From: Paenibacillus marchantiophytorum
GTDB lineage: Bacteria; Bacillota; Bacilli; Paenibacillales; NBRC-103111
NCBI RefSeq assembly: GCF_014640555.1
Contig: NZ_BMHE01000025.1
Span: 34,848-98,847, forward strand
Direction: 5' to 3'
Length of the DNA: 64,000 bases
The position numbers and the translations under genes were made by a program. This document shows, piece by piece, positions 8,167-18,300 of this stretch (its first letter is position 1; each line of letters begins with the position of its first letter). The notes below the pieces were generated by a model that searched no databases, was not told where the DNA came from, and saw only the letters and a program-made list of their open reading frames with translations.

Positions 8167-9693
8167 TCAATCGGGGGCTGCCGAGCCCATAGTGGTTGAG
8201 CTCCGCTCCCGTCGACGCGCCTGGAATGCTGCCGCTACGATGAGGACGCCTGCGATGAGCGTGACGACGCTCGCAACTTGCAGCGCGGAAATGGCTCCAG
8301 CGGTGAAGGCGTCGATGATCGCAGCTCTTTGAGCGGGGGCTGTAGCGATACCCTCGGCGACCGTACGCGGGATCGGGTCGACGTGCTGAAGGCTTGCCGG
8401 CAGATGACGGGTAAAGCTTTCGGTCAGCACGGTGCCGACAACCGCGACGCCGAGGGCGCTGCCGAGTTCTCGGGTTGCAGATTGAAGTCCTCCTGCAACG
8501 CCGGCCTGTTCGGCGGGCAGCGCCGAGGTGAATTCGGCTGTCAAGCACGGAAGCGCGAGCGCGAAGCCAAGCCCGATGAGGACGAGCCAAGCCGCGTAGG
8601 CAAAGTATGGCTGATACACGGCTGAGGCCAGGCCGAACAGTCCGATGCCGATGGCGAGGAAGGCCGCAGACAGCGTTAGGGGAATGCCGAAGCGCCTCAC
8701 CAGATCAGGAACGAATCGTGCGCCGAGCAGCATCGGCACTGTCATAGGAACAATCGCAAATCCTGCTTGTAGGACGGAGTACCCGCGACCGTACTGCAGG
8801 AGCGAAGCGTTGAGGTAGAATAGGCCGAAGCTGCCGAAGAACATCACGAGCATGCCAAGGCTCACGGTGCTGAGCAGAGGGATGCGGAACAGACGCGGGT
8901 CGAGCAAGGGGTGACGAATACGCAGTTCGACCACGACCCAGACGGCGCCGAGTACGATACTGGCGACGAACGCTGCGATAACGATGAAGCTGCTCCAACC
9001 GTTCTCCGGCCCCTCGATGATGCCGATTAAGAGAGCTATGGTTGCTGCGATAAGCAAAACCGTGCCAGCAGGGTCAAGTTTGCGCGGGCTGCGGCTGCTG
9101 CGTCGTACGACCAGTGCCGTCAAAAACGCGCAAAGAAGTGCTATTGGCACAATGGCCGCGAATAGGGTTCGCCACGAGCCTGCAGTCAACAGCACCGCGC
9201 CGGCAATGTTGCCGACGAGCCCGCCCATGCCGGTCATCGCGCCCCAAATGGCGAGGGCCCGGCTGCGTCGTTCTGGTAATGTCTCGTGGATAAGTACGCC
9301 CACACAGTTCGGAAGCACCATGGCTGCACCGACGCCGGTGATCGCACGGCCGAGTAGCAGCCAAGCCACGTTCCCCGAGGCTGCTGAGATCGCAGCTCCA
9401 ACTGCGAATGTGACGAGACCGGCAATCAGTACGCCTTTGCGTCCAAACCGTTCTCCGGCCGCGCCGCTCGGAATGACCAGGCCAGCGAACACGACGACAT
9501 ACGCGTCAACGATCCACAGCAGCTCCGAAGAGCTCGGGTGCAACCCGCTGGCAGCAAGCTTTGGAACCGCCAAATTGATGGCGGCGACAAGGCCCACGAC
9601 CAAGATGGTACACGCGCACACGCAAGCCAGAACCAGCCCAGGCTGCCGTGACGGGTTCACGGCACCAGGCGACATTGTCTGTGGGTCGCTCAT
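8167..9693 (-). CDS. MFS transporter, DHA2-type (14 TM) drug efflux
   Basis: A 508-residue multi-drug efflux protein of the 14-helix EmrB/QacA type. It shows motif A (GAAGERFGRKGVLIAG), motif C-like glycine-rich helices (GRAITGVGAAMVLP) and a late GVAGGLQSATRELGSALGVAVVGTVL segment. It would export small toxic molecules in exchange for protons across the membrane. The DNA is strikingly GC-rich, and the protein is rich in Ala, Val and Arg, unlike its neighbours, so an actinobacterial origin is likely. It follows the epimerase gene with its start directly abutting that gene's end. A TetR gene lies just beyond, divergently oriented, and probably controls the pair. Confidence 0.9.
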   Translation of the reverse strand: MSDPQTMSPGAVNPSRQPGLVLACVCACTILVVGLVAAINLAVPKLAASGLHPSSSELLWIVDAYVVVFAGLVIPSGAAGERFGRKGVLIAGLVTFAVGAAISAASGNVAWLLLGRAITGVGAAMVLPNCVGVLIHETLPERRSRALAIWGAMTGMGGLVGNIAGAVLLTAGSWRTLFAAIVPIALLCAFLTALVVRRSSRSPRKLDPAGTVLLIAATIALLIGIIEGPENGWSSFIVIAAFVASIVLGAVWVVVELRIRHPLLDPRLFRIPLLSTVSLGMLVMFFGSFGLFYLNASLLQYGRGYSVLQAGFAIVPMTVPMLLGARFVPDLVRRFGIPLTLSAAFLAIGIGLFGLASAVYQPYFAYAAWLVLIGLGFALALPCLTAEFTSALPAEQAGVAGGLQSATRELGSALGVAVVGTVLTESFTRHLPASLQHVDPIPRTVAEGIATAPAQRAAIIDAFTAGAISALQVASVVTLIAGVLIVAAAFQARRRERSSTTMGSAAPD

Positions 9694-10595
9694 TATTGCC
9701 CGGCTTTCTTATACGCACCGGCCAAGATGTCATCAATTAGAGTCGGACAGGCGGGCGTCCATGCGAGTAGTTCACGGGTGCGTTCGCTGGAACCATTCAT
9801 GGATAGTTTGAAGAAGCGGCCGACAAAACCGAAGTGCGCAACTGCATCCTCCGGCGCGATCGTGGCCACCGGGATATGGAGGGCGCGGCCGATGGCTTCG
9901 GCGATCGCCCGGGTGGAGATGGTTTCCTCTGCGACCGCATGCAGGCGTGATCCGGCCGGCGCCTTCTCAATTCCGAGCCGGATGAGCTTGGCGGCATCGG
10001 AACGGTGCACTGCGGACCATGCGTGGGAGCCGTCATCGATGTACCCAGACACGCCATGCTTGCGTGCAGCGCTCATCAGGAAATTGACAAAGCCCCAGTC
10101 TCCTGCCCCGTGAACCGTCGGTGCGAACCGGATGATGATAGTCCGTACTCCGCGACCGACGTAGTCGAGAGCGAGGTTCTCCGCGCCGCCTCGGTGAGAA
10201 TCCGGGCCCACATCAGGTGACGGGTCCGTCTCCAGTATCGGCCGCCCCTGAAACAGACCGGACATTCCAGTCGCGACCATGAAAGGGCGGTTGGTACCGA
10301 CCAGCGCCTCAGCAATGGTTTCGACTGCGACCCGCTCAGTACGGTCAGACTCCGCCGGATTTGCAAAGTCGTGTTTGTTCGCCAGGTGAACGACAGCATC
10401 CGCCTCGGCCGCTCCGCGGCGGAGAGAGTCGAGGTCATCGAGGTCCCCGCGCAGAACCTTCGCGCCTTTCGCCTCGAGCGACGCAGCAGAGACGTCCGAA
10501 CGGACTAACCCGACGACCTTGTGTCCAGCTTTCAGCAGTTCATCTACGGTGGCCGAACCGATCCACCCTGTTGCTCCAGTGACAAATACATTCAT
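9693..10595 (-). CDS. NAD-dependent epimerase/dehydratase family protein
   Basis: A 300-residue extended SDR. The N-terminal GATGWIGSATVDELLKAGH is a Rossmann GxxGxxG motif, with DLDDLDSLR (adenine-contact Asp) and ADAVVHLA following. The usual YxxxK is replaced by a GGAENLALDY region, as in atypical SDRs of the NAD(P)-binding/NmrA type. It has a strong site (AAGGAGGAAAC) before ATG 10595 and shares a base with the MFS gene start (stop/start overlap), so the two form an operon. Composition is GC-rich like the MFS and TetR genes. It may modify or reduce the compound that the pump exports (inference). Confidence 0.85.
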   Translation of the reverse strand: MNVFVTGATGWIGSATVDELLKAGHKVVGLVRSDVSAASLEAKGAKVLRGDLDDLDSLRRGAAEADAVVHLANKHDFANPAESDRTERVAVETIAEALVGTNRPFMVATGMSGLFQGRPILETDPSPDVGPDSHRGGAENLALDYVGRGVRTIIIRFAPTVHGAGDWGFVNFLMSAARKHGVSGYIDDGSHAWSAVHRSDAAKLIRLGIEKAPAGSRLHAVAEETISTRAIAEAIGRALHIPVATIAPEDAVAHFGFVGRFFKLSMNGSSERTRELLAWTPACPTLIDDILAGAYKKAGQ

Positions 10596-10692
10596 TCTTG
10601 TTTCCTCCTTGCAGCCTTTGTGGGCTACAGCATATTTTTGCGGTTACTCACATCATCAAAATACGAGATGATATCCTTTTTTACAATTACGA

Positions 10693-10736
10693 GACACCGT
10701 GTAACTTAATGTACTATAAACGGTGCATGGTGTCCA
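10693..10736 (-). promoter_or_regulatory. promoter and dyad operator of the epimerase-MFS operon
   Basis: On the minus strand, TGGACA (10736-10731) and TACATT (10713-10708) are 17 bases apart. The region is spanned by the inverted repeats GACACC/GGTGTC (10693-10698 and 10729-10734) and CACCGT/ACGGTG (10695-10700 and 10720-10725). This is a suitable place for the adjacent TetR protein to repress. Confidence 0.55.
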
Positions 10737-10890
10737 CTAATTATTTAAAATAAACATGTGTGAATGCCGTCAAAGCAACAAGAGCCCCGGTGAACAGGAT
10801 CACAGGCGTGGGGAAGGCGACGGCTGTGCATCAATTGAAACGTCCGGCCACCGATTTGAAAAGCGGCCAGCTGTGTCGCAATTCCATAAA

Positions 10891-10918
10891 TAGACAAGGA
10901 GCAACGCCACTTGTATAA
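10891..10918 (+). promoter_or_regulatory. possible promoter of the tetR-like gene (leaderless)
   Basis: TAGACA (10891-10896) and TATAAT (10913-10918) are 16 bases apart. The predicted start point falls within a base or two of ATG 10926, so the transcript could be leaderless. The AAGGAG at 10896-10901 would serve TTG 10911 only if transcription began further upstream. Confidence 0.4.
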
Positions 10919-10925
10919 TTGTGAC

Positions 10926-11510
10926 ATGGACAAAGAACTCAATCCCGTCGGACGTCCCCGAAACGAGCAAGCGAGGACGGCTATTCTGAATGCAGTTGAT
11001 GACCTCTTATTCGAGGTCGGGTATGCGGCAATGACCATGAAGGGCATCGCCGAGAGAGCCGGAGTGTCCAGGCAGACCGTGTATCGATGGTGGTCACACA
11101 AAGCAGAGATCTTGTTTGAGGCCAGCGCAGCCGATGCGGAGGAGGAGCTTGCGATTAGTCTCTCAGGAGATCCTTTGGACGACATCACGGCCTACCTGGA
11201 AGCACTCCTGCGCTTCCTCGCGCACTCACTGGCCGGTACCGCCTATCGGGCACTCCTCGGTGAAGCGCAGCATGACACCGTCGTGGCGGAACTGCTATCC
11301 GCGAAAGACCCGCTCGGCGATAGCGCCCGTGTCGTGATCGAGCGCGCGCTCGGGAAGGATACGCTGCCAGTCCCGCTCGACCAGGCCACTGCCTTGCTGA
11401 TCGGACCTAGCTTCTTCTGGATCTTGAGTGGACGCGATCCGGCTCAACTTGTCCCGCGAGAGCTGGCCGAGAATTTTATTCACAACCTCCAGGCGCGACA
11501 GTCCCAGTGA
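10926..11510 (+). CDS. TetR/AcrR family regulator
   Basis: The N-terminal DNA-binding domain is clear: GRPRNEQARTAILNA, then MKGIAERAGVSRQTVYRWWSHKAEILFEA (recognition helix). It is followed by a helical ligand-binding domain containing AYRALLGEAQHD. ATG 10926 (MDKELNPVGRPR) fits the family; TTG 10911 is an in-frame alternative with a better spaced AGGAG. The gene has the same high GC content as the divergent epimerase and pump genes and is the natural repressor of that operon. Length (about 194 residues) is normal. Confidence 0.88.
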   Translation: MDKELNPVGRPRNEQARTAILNAVDDLLFEVGYAAMTMKGIAERAGVSRQTVYRWWSHKAEILFEASAADAEEELAISLSGDPLDDITAYLEALLRFLAHSLAGTAYRALLGEAQHDTVVAELLSAKDPLGDSARVVIERALGKDTLPVPLDQATALLIGPSFFWILSGRDPAQLVPRELAENFIHNLQARQSQ

Positions 11511-11648
11511 ACGAAGGCTCACCCCGGCGACGGCGCCTCCCAAATTTCATAGCGAACTTTAAACGAAGAAAGACGCACGATGAGAGATCACTGCAAAACC
11601 TTTGATTTTTTGTCGAACAGGGCTTCAGAGAACCGACTGAGTTTATAA

Positions 11649-11690
11649 TAAAATGCAGCGCGTGTCCGTTAGGATTCGGGCTGCATTTTA
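11649..11690. terminator. bidirectional terminator hairpin
   Basis: TAAAATGCAGC (11649-11659) pairs perfectly with GCTGCATTTTA (11680-11690), with A and T tracts on the two sides. Confidence 0.65.
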
Positions 11691-11806
11691 CTTATCAGCT
11701 TCGTCATACTACATGAAAAGCTTTTATCTGAGTGGAAACCCTTTTATAATCACATTAGATATACACTATGTTATTTATACTATACGAATGGTGGCGATGG
11801 TTAGAT

Positions 11807-12415
11807 ATGAGTCTTTTTAATAACTGCGTGGGGAAGAGTCTAAATAATTCTCTTAAATGGATTAATGAACCACATGAATGGGAATTTTCTGAACAAAATT
11901 CACTTAGGATTACCGCGCCACCTCGCGCAGACTTCTTCCATAATCCAACACAGGAAAGTAGAAATAATTCTGCTCCATTCCTGTATACGACAACAAATGC
12001 AAATTTTATTGTAACCACTCGGGTCAGCGTTGACATACGTGAACGGAATGACTCCGGATGCCTTATGGTAATGGCAGACGAGAATAACTGGGCTAAGTTA
12101 TGTTATGAGGATTTTAGAGGTCGACCTTCCATTATTAGTGTTGTAACTAAAGATATTTCGGATGATTGTATCGGTGACTTTGTCGGGAATATAAATCCTT
12201 TCTTAAGAGTATCTCGATATGATAATTGTATTGCTTTTCATTACTCTCTTGATGGTACTGAATGGGCATTAGTGCGGTATTTTGGAATGAATAATATTCA
12301 AAGTTTAAAAGTCGGTGTAGTTGCCCAGAGTCCAGTTGGTGATGGATGTGCAGTGCAGTTCGATTACTTACACTTCCTTCCTAATACGAATAGAGATGTA
12401 AGAAATATTAAATAA
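11807..12415 (+). CDS. DUF1349 domain protein (concanavalin-like fold)
   Basis: About 202 residues that read as one DUF1349 domain: WINEPHEWEFSEQNSLRITAPPRADFFHNP, a middle GCLMVMADENNWAKLCYEDF, and a C-terminal VGVVAQSPVGDGCAVQFDYL. Such proteins have a laminin/concanavalin-like beta sandwich, and many are thought to bind carbohydrate. No signal peptide is seen. ATG 11807 is preferred because it matches the usual N-terminus; the site upstream is weak (GGTGG). It is a single-gene unit among orphan genes after the GC-rich block. Confidence 0.78.
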   Translation: MSLFNNCVGKSLNNSLKWINEPHEWEFSEQNSLRITAPPRADFFHNPTQESRNNSAPFLYTTTNANFIVTTRVSVDIRERNDSGCLMVMADENNWAKLCYEDFRGRPSIISVVTKDISDDCIGDFVGNINPFLRVSRYDNCIAFHYSLDGTEWALVRYFGMNNIQSLKVGVVAQSPVGDGCAVQFDYLHFLPNTNRDVRNIK

Positions 12416-12501
12416 TAAAATCTTTATTTTCCTCAAACTTAAGCTACTCCAAATGGAAGTGAACTCATAAAATTCTCAATTATAGAGGGGCAGAAATTTT
12501 A

Positions 12502-12931
12502 ATGTTTACCCGTATTACTCAGTTAATTGATTTTCTTTCAGTATTAGACAAATTTAAAACTATCGAACGTAAAACCTATGTATCGAATACGGCACGACGT
12601 GAAAATGATGCAGAACATACCTGGCACATGTGTATGTTTGCTCTTTTGTTACACAAGAGATGAGTTTGAATCAGGAGACACACTCGAATCACAATTCGTT
12701 AAAACAATAGACAAGATGCAGGCTTTTGCTCAGAACGTACATACAAAGGGAACGGTTTGGAAAGAAAATCAAATTGCACCCGAGAAAATATTAGCTTATA
12801 ACGAAAGCTGGAGACATCAGAATGATTCTTTTTCGGAACTATTTAATCATCTATGGAGTTTCGCAAAAAAAGAAGGCTATCTTTATAATTCCGATGATAA
12901 ATCAGTTAGTGAGTACCACGAGAAACGATAG
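12502..12931 (+). pseudogene. HD-domain hydrolase (YfbR/COG1896-like), broken
   Basis: ATG 12502 opens MFTRITQLIDFLSVLDKFK and reaches the HD-family signature RRENDAEHTWHM before a stop at 12661. The C-terminal part continues in the next frame as DEFESGDTLESQFVKTIDKMQAF and WKENQIAPEKIL, which matches the end of the same family. The central segment carrying the metal-binding HD dyad and following helix is missing, roughly 45-50 codons. The gene therefore carries both an internal deletion and a frameshift. Its last codons merge with a boundary repeat (12918). The intact family removes phosphate from deoxynucleotides. Confidence 0.75.
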
Positions 12932-12981
12932 CTGAATAAGAGACACCGTGGCAGCCGAGAAATGATGTTCGGCTGCCTTTT
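12918..12981 (+). repeat. cassette-boundary repeat with terminator hairpin
   Basis: ACGAGAAACGATAG (12918-12931) is a left block. The hairpin GGCAGCCGA/TCGGCTGCC (12950-12958 and 12969-12977) with four T residues forms the central palindrome. No clear right block follows. Confidence 0.55.
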
Positions 12982-13052
12982 CCACACTAAGTTTGGTCAA
13001 AGAAAAGAACGATGAACGTTATTTCAAAAACGGAAGCAGATCGCTGAAATAA

Positions 13053-13083
13053 AAAAAACCGGTGACCTTAACCAGGTGACCGG
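13053..13083 (-). terminator. terminator of the VOC gene
   Basis: On the minus strand, CCGGTCACCT-GGTTA-AGGTCACCGG (one mismatch) is followed by a run of T residues. Confidence 0.65.
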
Positions 13084-13093
13084 CGGTTCCATA

Positions 13094-13495
13094 TTAGCGT
13101 TTCGGCATTTTGCTCGCATCCATGTACAGCAGGTTCCAGCGGTGACCGTCCAGGTCGGCAAATCCTGCGCCGTACATCCAGCCGTCGGTTTCACTCGGCT
13201 TGCCAAAGATGCTTCCTCCGGCAAACTCTACTTTTTGAATAAAAGCATCTACTTCTTCTCTGCTTTCAGCACCAATGGAGAATATTACCTCAGCACTTTG
13301 GGAAGTATCTGCGGTTTTTGAACCTGTAAATTTCTCAAACGCCGCATCCGGGAACAGCAGAATCGTTGTTTGGCCTATGGCAAGCTTGGCTCTCTCGTTA
13401 CCAACGCTCACCGCATGGAACCCAATCGCATTGAAAAAGGCAGTTGACTTTTCAACATCTTTGACCGGCAGGTTAATCCAAATGTCCTGTGACAT
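13094..13495 (-). CDS. VOC (glyoxalase/extradiol-like) family protein
   Basis: A 133-residue VOC protein: IWINLPVKDVEKSTAFFNAIGF at the start, LLFPDAAFEKF in the middle and GFADLDGHRWNLLYMD at the end (second metal-ligand region). ATG 13495 is preceded by AGGAGG. The fold binds a divalent metal and catalyses varied reactions or binds small molecules; the substrate is not predictable. It is a stand-alone gene with its own terminator and is the one VOC gene in the window on the minus strand. Confidence 0.88.
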   Translation of the reverse strand: MSQDIWINLPVKDVEKSTAFFNAIGFHAVSVGNERAKLAIGQTTILLFPDAAFEKFTGSKTADTSQSAEVIFSIGAESREEVDAFIQKVEFAGGSIFGKPSETDGWMYGAGFADLDGHRWNLLYMDASKMPKR

Positions 13496-13624
13496 GGCTG
13501 TAGCCTCCTGAAATATATTTTCAACTACTCCTACTATACTCTACTTCTGGCAGCAGAAGCGAATCTTATATAAGAAACCGCAAGGTATGACATTCCTGTC
13601 ATGCATCCTAGGGTTGGTAAGAGC

Positions 13625-13696
13625 CCCGACCTCAACTTGTGCTAGCAAGTAAGTGGGGGAGGTTCACTATGATCGAAGTGATGGTTATTGTATGAT
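13625..13696 (+). other. structured leader with tiny ORF (possible toxin remnant)
   Basis: CCCC (13625) and GGGG (13656), with an inner ACTTG-TGCTAG-CAAGT stem (13636-13651), form a hairpin whose 3' side contains the GGGGGAGG site of a tiny frame, MIEVMVIV, at 13670-13696. A site partly buried in a hairpin before a very short hydrophobic peptide recalls type I toxin genes of Bacillota. The peptide is too short to be functional, so this is at best a remnant. Confidence 0.25.
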
Positions 13697-13792
13697 GGAT
13701 AATAAAAGACTTGCCTCAATAGGGTATAGAAGCCTTTATGGAATTCAAAGAAGTATTAAATGGCAAGTTCACTCGTTAAATAGGAGGATTAC

Positions 13793-14362
13793 ATGGCCTG
13801 GAGCAAATTGAAGCAACTTCTGGAGAGCTTTCTCTGTCCTGCGCTATATGGAAGGTTCGAATACCGCGCAACCAGCTACCGTTATTTACCTGATAAAGCA
13901 GGACTTTGTTATATTGCGGTAGATAAAAAGAACGTACTCAATATGAATGATATAACTACCTTAATCAGATGGTATCATACGGAACTGGAAATAAAGAATG
14001 ATCCAGATATCCAGATTCCTATCAACAATGAAGAAATCGAAGCTGTCAGAAAAGATACCAAGGGGATAGTTCCGGAGGATCGTCTCAAAGTAATTGCAAG
14101 AAATAGAAAAATATCAGAATATGCAAAAGAGCTTTTATCCGTACAGTCAGCATTAAGTAAATCCAATTTTGTAGTTGTAGCAAATAAGTTTTTATCTATT
14201 TCTATAGAGGAAAGCCTGGAGAGCAATGATATCTTATTGAATATTTTAGCTTTGGTGGACAGGAGAGTTGGAAAAAAGCGAATTTTAAACATGACCGAGA
14301 AGATGAAGTTAAAGCATCCAATTGTGCAGTATTTTTATGAGTTACGGCTTAGCACATTTTGA
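13793..14362 (+). CDS. SF0329-type conserved hypothetical protein
   Basis: A 189-residue protein beginning MAWSKLKQLLESFLCPALYG, with RYLPDKAGLCYIAVDKKNVLNM and a C-terminal KLKHPIVQYFYELRL. This N- and C-terminal pattern matches a conserved family (SF0329-like) of unknown function found in Bacillota and enterics. ATG 13793 is preceded by AGGAGG. The internal segment VPEDRLKVIARNRKISEYAK is helical and charged; no membrane segment. It is a monocistronic orphan. Confidence 0.72.
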   Translation: MAWSKLKQLLESFLCPALYGRFEYRATSYRYLPDKAGLCYIAVDKKNVLNMNDITTLIRWYHTELEIKNDPDIQIPINNEEIEAVRKDTKGIVPEDRLKVIARNRKISEYAKELLSVQSALSKSNFVVVANKFLSISIEESLESNDILLNILALVDRRVGKKRILNMTEKMKLKHPIVQYFYELRLSTF

Positions 14363-14674
14363 AAGTTAGTAAAGGTAGAGACCGAATCATGTCATTAGAA
14401 ATAATGAAATTTACGAATTTCTTTCAAAGGCGTTCACTCAATTTCTTGGGTGAATATGGATTACGTTGAGGAGCATTACGAGAAGCGGCTGCGGGAGGCG
14501 TATTACGTTTGATTGGGAGTAAACCGAAGAACGAGCGAGAGCGCCACGCCTGGGACCATGTCCGTCAAGATTTGGAACGTCCGGCTGGTGCTAGGCAGGA
14601 AAGTTGAAAGTTCCCTATTAGCAGGTCGTGAAATGGCTTTTCCGACATAATGGCAGGAAACTTTAGATTTATCC
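14363..14674. other. intergenic region, possible decayed coding sequence
   Basis: No intact gene. A short frame at about 14452-14514 (MDYVEEHYEKRLREAYYV) has coding character but no partner sequence, so it may be the end of a lost gene. Nothing else recognisable. Confidence 0.3.
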
Positions 14675-15056
14675 TCGCAAGAATGTATATGCAAACTGGT
14701 ATGCGCATGCTGTTGCTGTGACAGCTCAATTCGGATTGCTTGAAGGCTACGAGGATGGCATGTATGGGCCGGATCGCCTGGTCACCCGCAAGGAGCTGGC
14801 TGTTATTCTGAGCAGGGTTGTCGACTGGATAGCCGGCAGGGACGCGATAGATGTAACGTCAATTATTAATGGCTATCGAGATGGTTACGAGACCAGCATT
14901 TGGGCGAAGGAGTCAATTGCTCGCATGTCCGGACTGGGCGTATTTCAGGGGGATGACAGCCAAAGTTTGCGCCCGCTTGAACTGGTGACACGCGCGGAAA
15001 CAGCTGTGTTATTGATCCGTATGCTGCGTCAGATTTCTTTGATAGGGCCATCATAG
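14675..15056 (+). pseudogene. SLH-domain protein fragment
   Basis: The frame reads ANWYAHAVAVTAQFGLLEGYEDG, then LVTRKELAVILSRVVDW, and a second unit IWAKESIARMSGLGVFQGD with LVTRAETAVLLIRML: two S-layer homology motifs. Neither a signal peptide nor an anchored passenger domain precedes them, and GTG 14718 has no binding site. It is the C-terminal end of a lost surface protein. It sits directly upstream of an intact SLH protein gene, so a tandem duplication or recombination between SLH genes may have destroyed it. Confidence 0.7.
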
Positions 15057-15158
15057 TTTAGTGGTACGCCTTTGCTTTGAGGTGGCTGTGGGAATGCCGT
15101 CGACCACGCTGTCTTTGTGTTACCCCGTGTTTGGGGGTTGACGATATAAACACTTATA

Positions 15159-15192
15159 AACACCGCCACTAAAAAAAGGCGGTGTTTTTTTT
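15159..15192 (+). terminator. rho-independent terminator
   Basis: AACACCGCC and GGCGGTGTT form a nine-pair stem around an A-rich loop, followed by eight or more T residues. Confidence 0.85.
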
Positions 15193-15328
15193 GCCCCCGC
15201 CTGTCGAAGTTTGTCATTTTGCCGTCATTGGGGTGGGATATACTTGTCTTAATCATGAGTAGAAAGGATATTCATAGATTTGAAATCAAGAAACCTGATG
15301 ACATGCAAAATTTGAAGGAGGATTCGGA

Positions 15329-18300
15329 GTGCGTAACATGTATAAAAAAGGAATGTCCATCATTCTAGTGATGTTGATGGTGATGGGTGGAATGTCGGGA
15401 ATTATTGCACCTGGAGGAAAAGCCTATGCTCTAGCAAGTTTCGCTGGAGGAACAGGTGTACAAGGGGATCCTTATCAGATAGCAACCGCAGATCAGCTTA
15501 ATGAGGTGAGGAATTATTTAGTAGCGGGTAAATATTTCAAGCTTACAGCAGATATTGATTTGGGAGCCTACATAGCTAATGGGGGCTGGGTGCCAATAGG
15601 TACTGATAATTCACCATTTTACGGAATCATAGATGGCAACAGTCACAATATTACGGGGCTAACAATTAATAGGCCGTCTACCAATTCTGTGGGGTTATTT
15701 GGTCATACAGGTGCGGGCAGTTCTATTGCCAATTTGAAGTTGGAAAATGTTCATATTACTGGCGGGCAGAAAGTAGGCGGTTTGGTTGGTACAAATGAAG
15801 GAACAATCAGCGACAGCTACGTCACCGGAAGTGTAATTGGCACTTGGTTTGCAGGTGGCTTGGTTGGTTATTTTGTGGGAGGAACGATAAGCAACAGCTA
15901 TGCGGTAGGACTTGTTAGTGGAACTATATATGTAGGTAGCTTGGCTGGTTACATTGAAGCAAATGCATCAATTAGCCACAGCTACGCCACAGGACCTGTG
16001 AGTGGAACTCAATCTGTGGGTGGCTTGGTTGGAGCCGGAACTGGAGCAATCACTGCCAGCTCCTATGGATGGAATTCTATAGCTTTGACACAAGGAACTG
16101 CCAACGGAACAACCAAGTTGAACCATGTTTTATTTGGCATCGAGTACTCGGTTAACGGTGGAGCGTATATTCCGATCACAGGTGAATTTGTCGATGGCAG
16201 TATCGATAACATTTCTGTAGGAAAGGGAGATACAATCACCGTCCGAGTAGCAGCTGATGTCTCAGCTTCAAAAGCAAAAACATTGACGGTCAGTCTAACG
16301 GACATCAAGCCGTTAGCAGCACCGACAACAGGAATTTTGGTACAAGGAACGAATTTCGGAACAACGAAGTTAACCGGCGTGACGAGTGCAATGGAGTACA
16401 AAGTCAATACAGGCTCGTACACGGCGATTGACGGAACAAGCGTGGACAACATTGCTGTCGAGGAAGGCGATGAGATTTACGTCCGAGTAAAGGAAACAAT
16501 ACTGCAAGCGGCGTCCGCCAAACAATTGTTGATTGCAGATGTAGGAAATATCAAGCCAGCAGTACAAATCACAATAGCAGCCATAGCTGGAGTAACAGCA
16601 CCAGTAACAGGTGCAACGCCGGTAGTAACAATAGCTGATACAACAGAATATACAGCATCAATTACATGGTCATTAGAGGATGAAACGTTTGCTGATAATA
16701 CAGTTTACACAGCAACGATTACAATCAAACCCAAAGCAGGATACACATTAACAGGTGTGATTCAAAACTTCTTTAAAGTTGCTGGAGCAACAACAGAAAA
16801 TGATGCTAATAATGGATTTGTAACAGCGGTATTCCCAGCAACTGAAGCGATAATCGCAACAGCAGACATAGCTGGAGTAACAACGCCAGTAACAGGGGCA
16901 ACGCCAGTATCTTCAATAGCTGCTACAGAGTATACAGCAACGATTGCTTGGTCACCAGCGGATGCAATATTTGCTGCAAATACAGCCTACACAGCAACCA
17001 TTACAATGACACCAGCAGCAGGATATACCTTAACAGGTGTGGATACAAACTTCTTTAAAGTAGCTGGAGCAGCAGCAACAAATACGGCTGGTTCAGGCGT
17101 TATTAATGCTCTGTTCCCAGCAACACAAGCGCTAAGTACAGCTGCAACGTTGACCTCAACAATCGGAACGGTAAGCACAGACGGAACAGCTAATGAAACC
17201 ATTACGAATATTCCATACGGAACAACCTTAGCCACGTTGAAGGCAGCGATCACGCCAGCAGCGAAGGCATCATTTGAAGTCTACGAAGCAGACGGAGCAA
17301 CCATAGCAACAACTTTGGAAACAGGCAAGAAGGTTCTAGTTACCGCGCAGGATGGAACGAAGGTAACATACACCATCACGGTGAATGCGCCAGCACCAAA
17401 CCACAATGCGCTCTTGTCCAGCCTGGCCGTAGATCAAGGCACGTTATCACCGGCGTTTTCCTTATCGAATTTGAACTACGCAGTAGGTGTGTCCAATTCT
17501 GTTTCAAATCTCACTATTCATGTAATCAAAGGAGAACCAAACGAAACGCTTACAGTAACGGGGGCGACCTACCGTTCTGTAACGGGCAATGTGTATGCTT
17601 ACGTTGCATCTAACCTAATAGTTGGTTTTAATCCGATTCAGATTAAGGTAACCGCGCAGGATGGCACGACGAACAATACGTATATTCTCACAGTGGACCG
17701 TGCCAACACACCAGCACCGAACTATAGTGGCGGTGGAGGTTCAGCAACTCCAACCGACACCAAAGTAACCTCCACAGATGGCAAATTAACACTTTCTGCA
17801 GGTAAAACGGGCGAGGTTAGTTTAGGTAATCAAGTAACCGTCTCGATTCCAGCCAATGCAACAGACAAAGAACTGAAATTAACAATCGAAAAAGTGTTGG
17901 ATACTCAAAAGCTTCTCGCAAATAAAGTGGTTTTAGCTAGTCCAGTATTCGAAATTCTAAAAAACTTCTCAGAGAACTTCAGTAATCCGGTAACACTGAC
18001 CTTTGTATTTGATCCAGCAAGCTTGAAAAGCTATCAAAAGGCGTCTGTATTCTATTATGACGAAGTGAAAAAGTCATGGGTAGAAGTCGGTGGCAAGGTA
18101 AACGGTAATCACATTACTGTGGATGTCAATCACTTTACGAAGTATGCGGTATTGGCTGTAGGTCAAGTAATTGATATGCCAGTAAATCCAATTATGAATT
18201 TTAGCGACATCTCTGGACACTGGGCGGAGGCCAATATCAAGCAATTGGTAAGCGACGGAATTGTTACGGGTTACCCGGATGGAACTTTTAAACCGAATCG

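Noticed and set aside
8984..9811. 275-residue plus-strand frame opposite the MFS gene
   Set aside because: Arises from GC-rich antisense of a clear 14-helix transporter; no binding site or recognisable domain.
11755..12036. 93-residue minus-strand frame
   Set aside because: Shadow of the DUF1349 gene.
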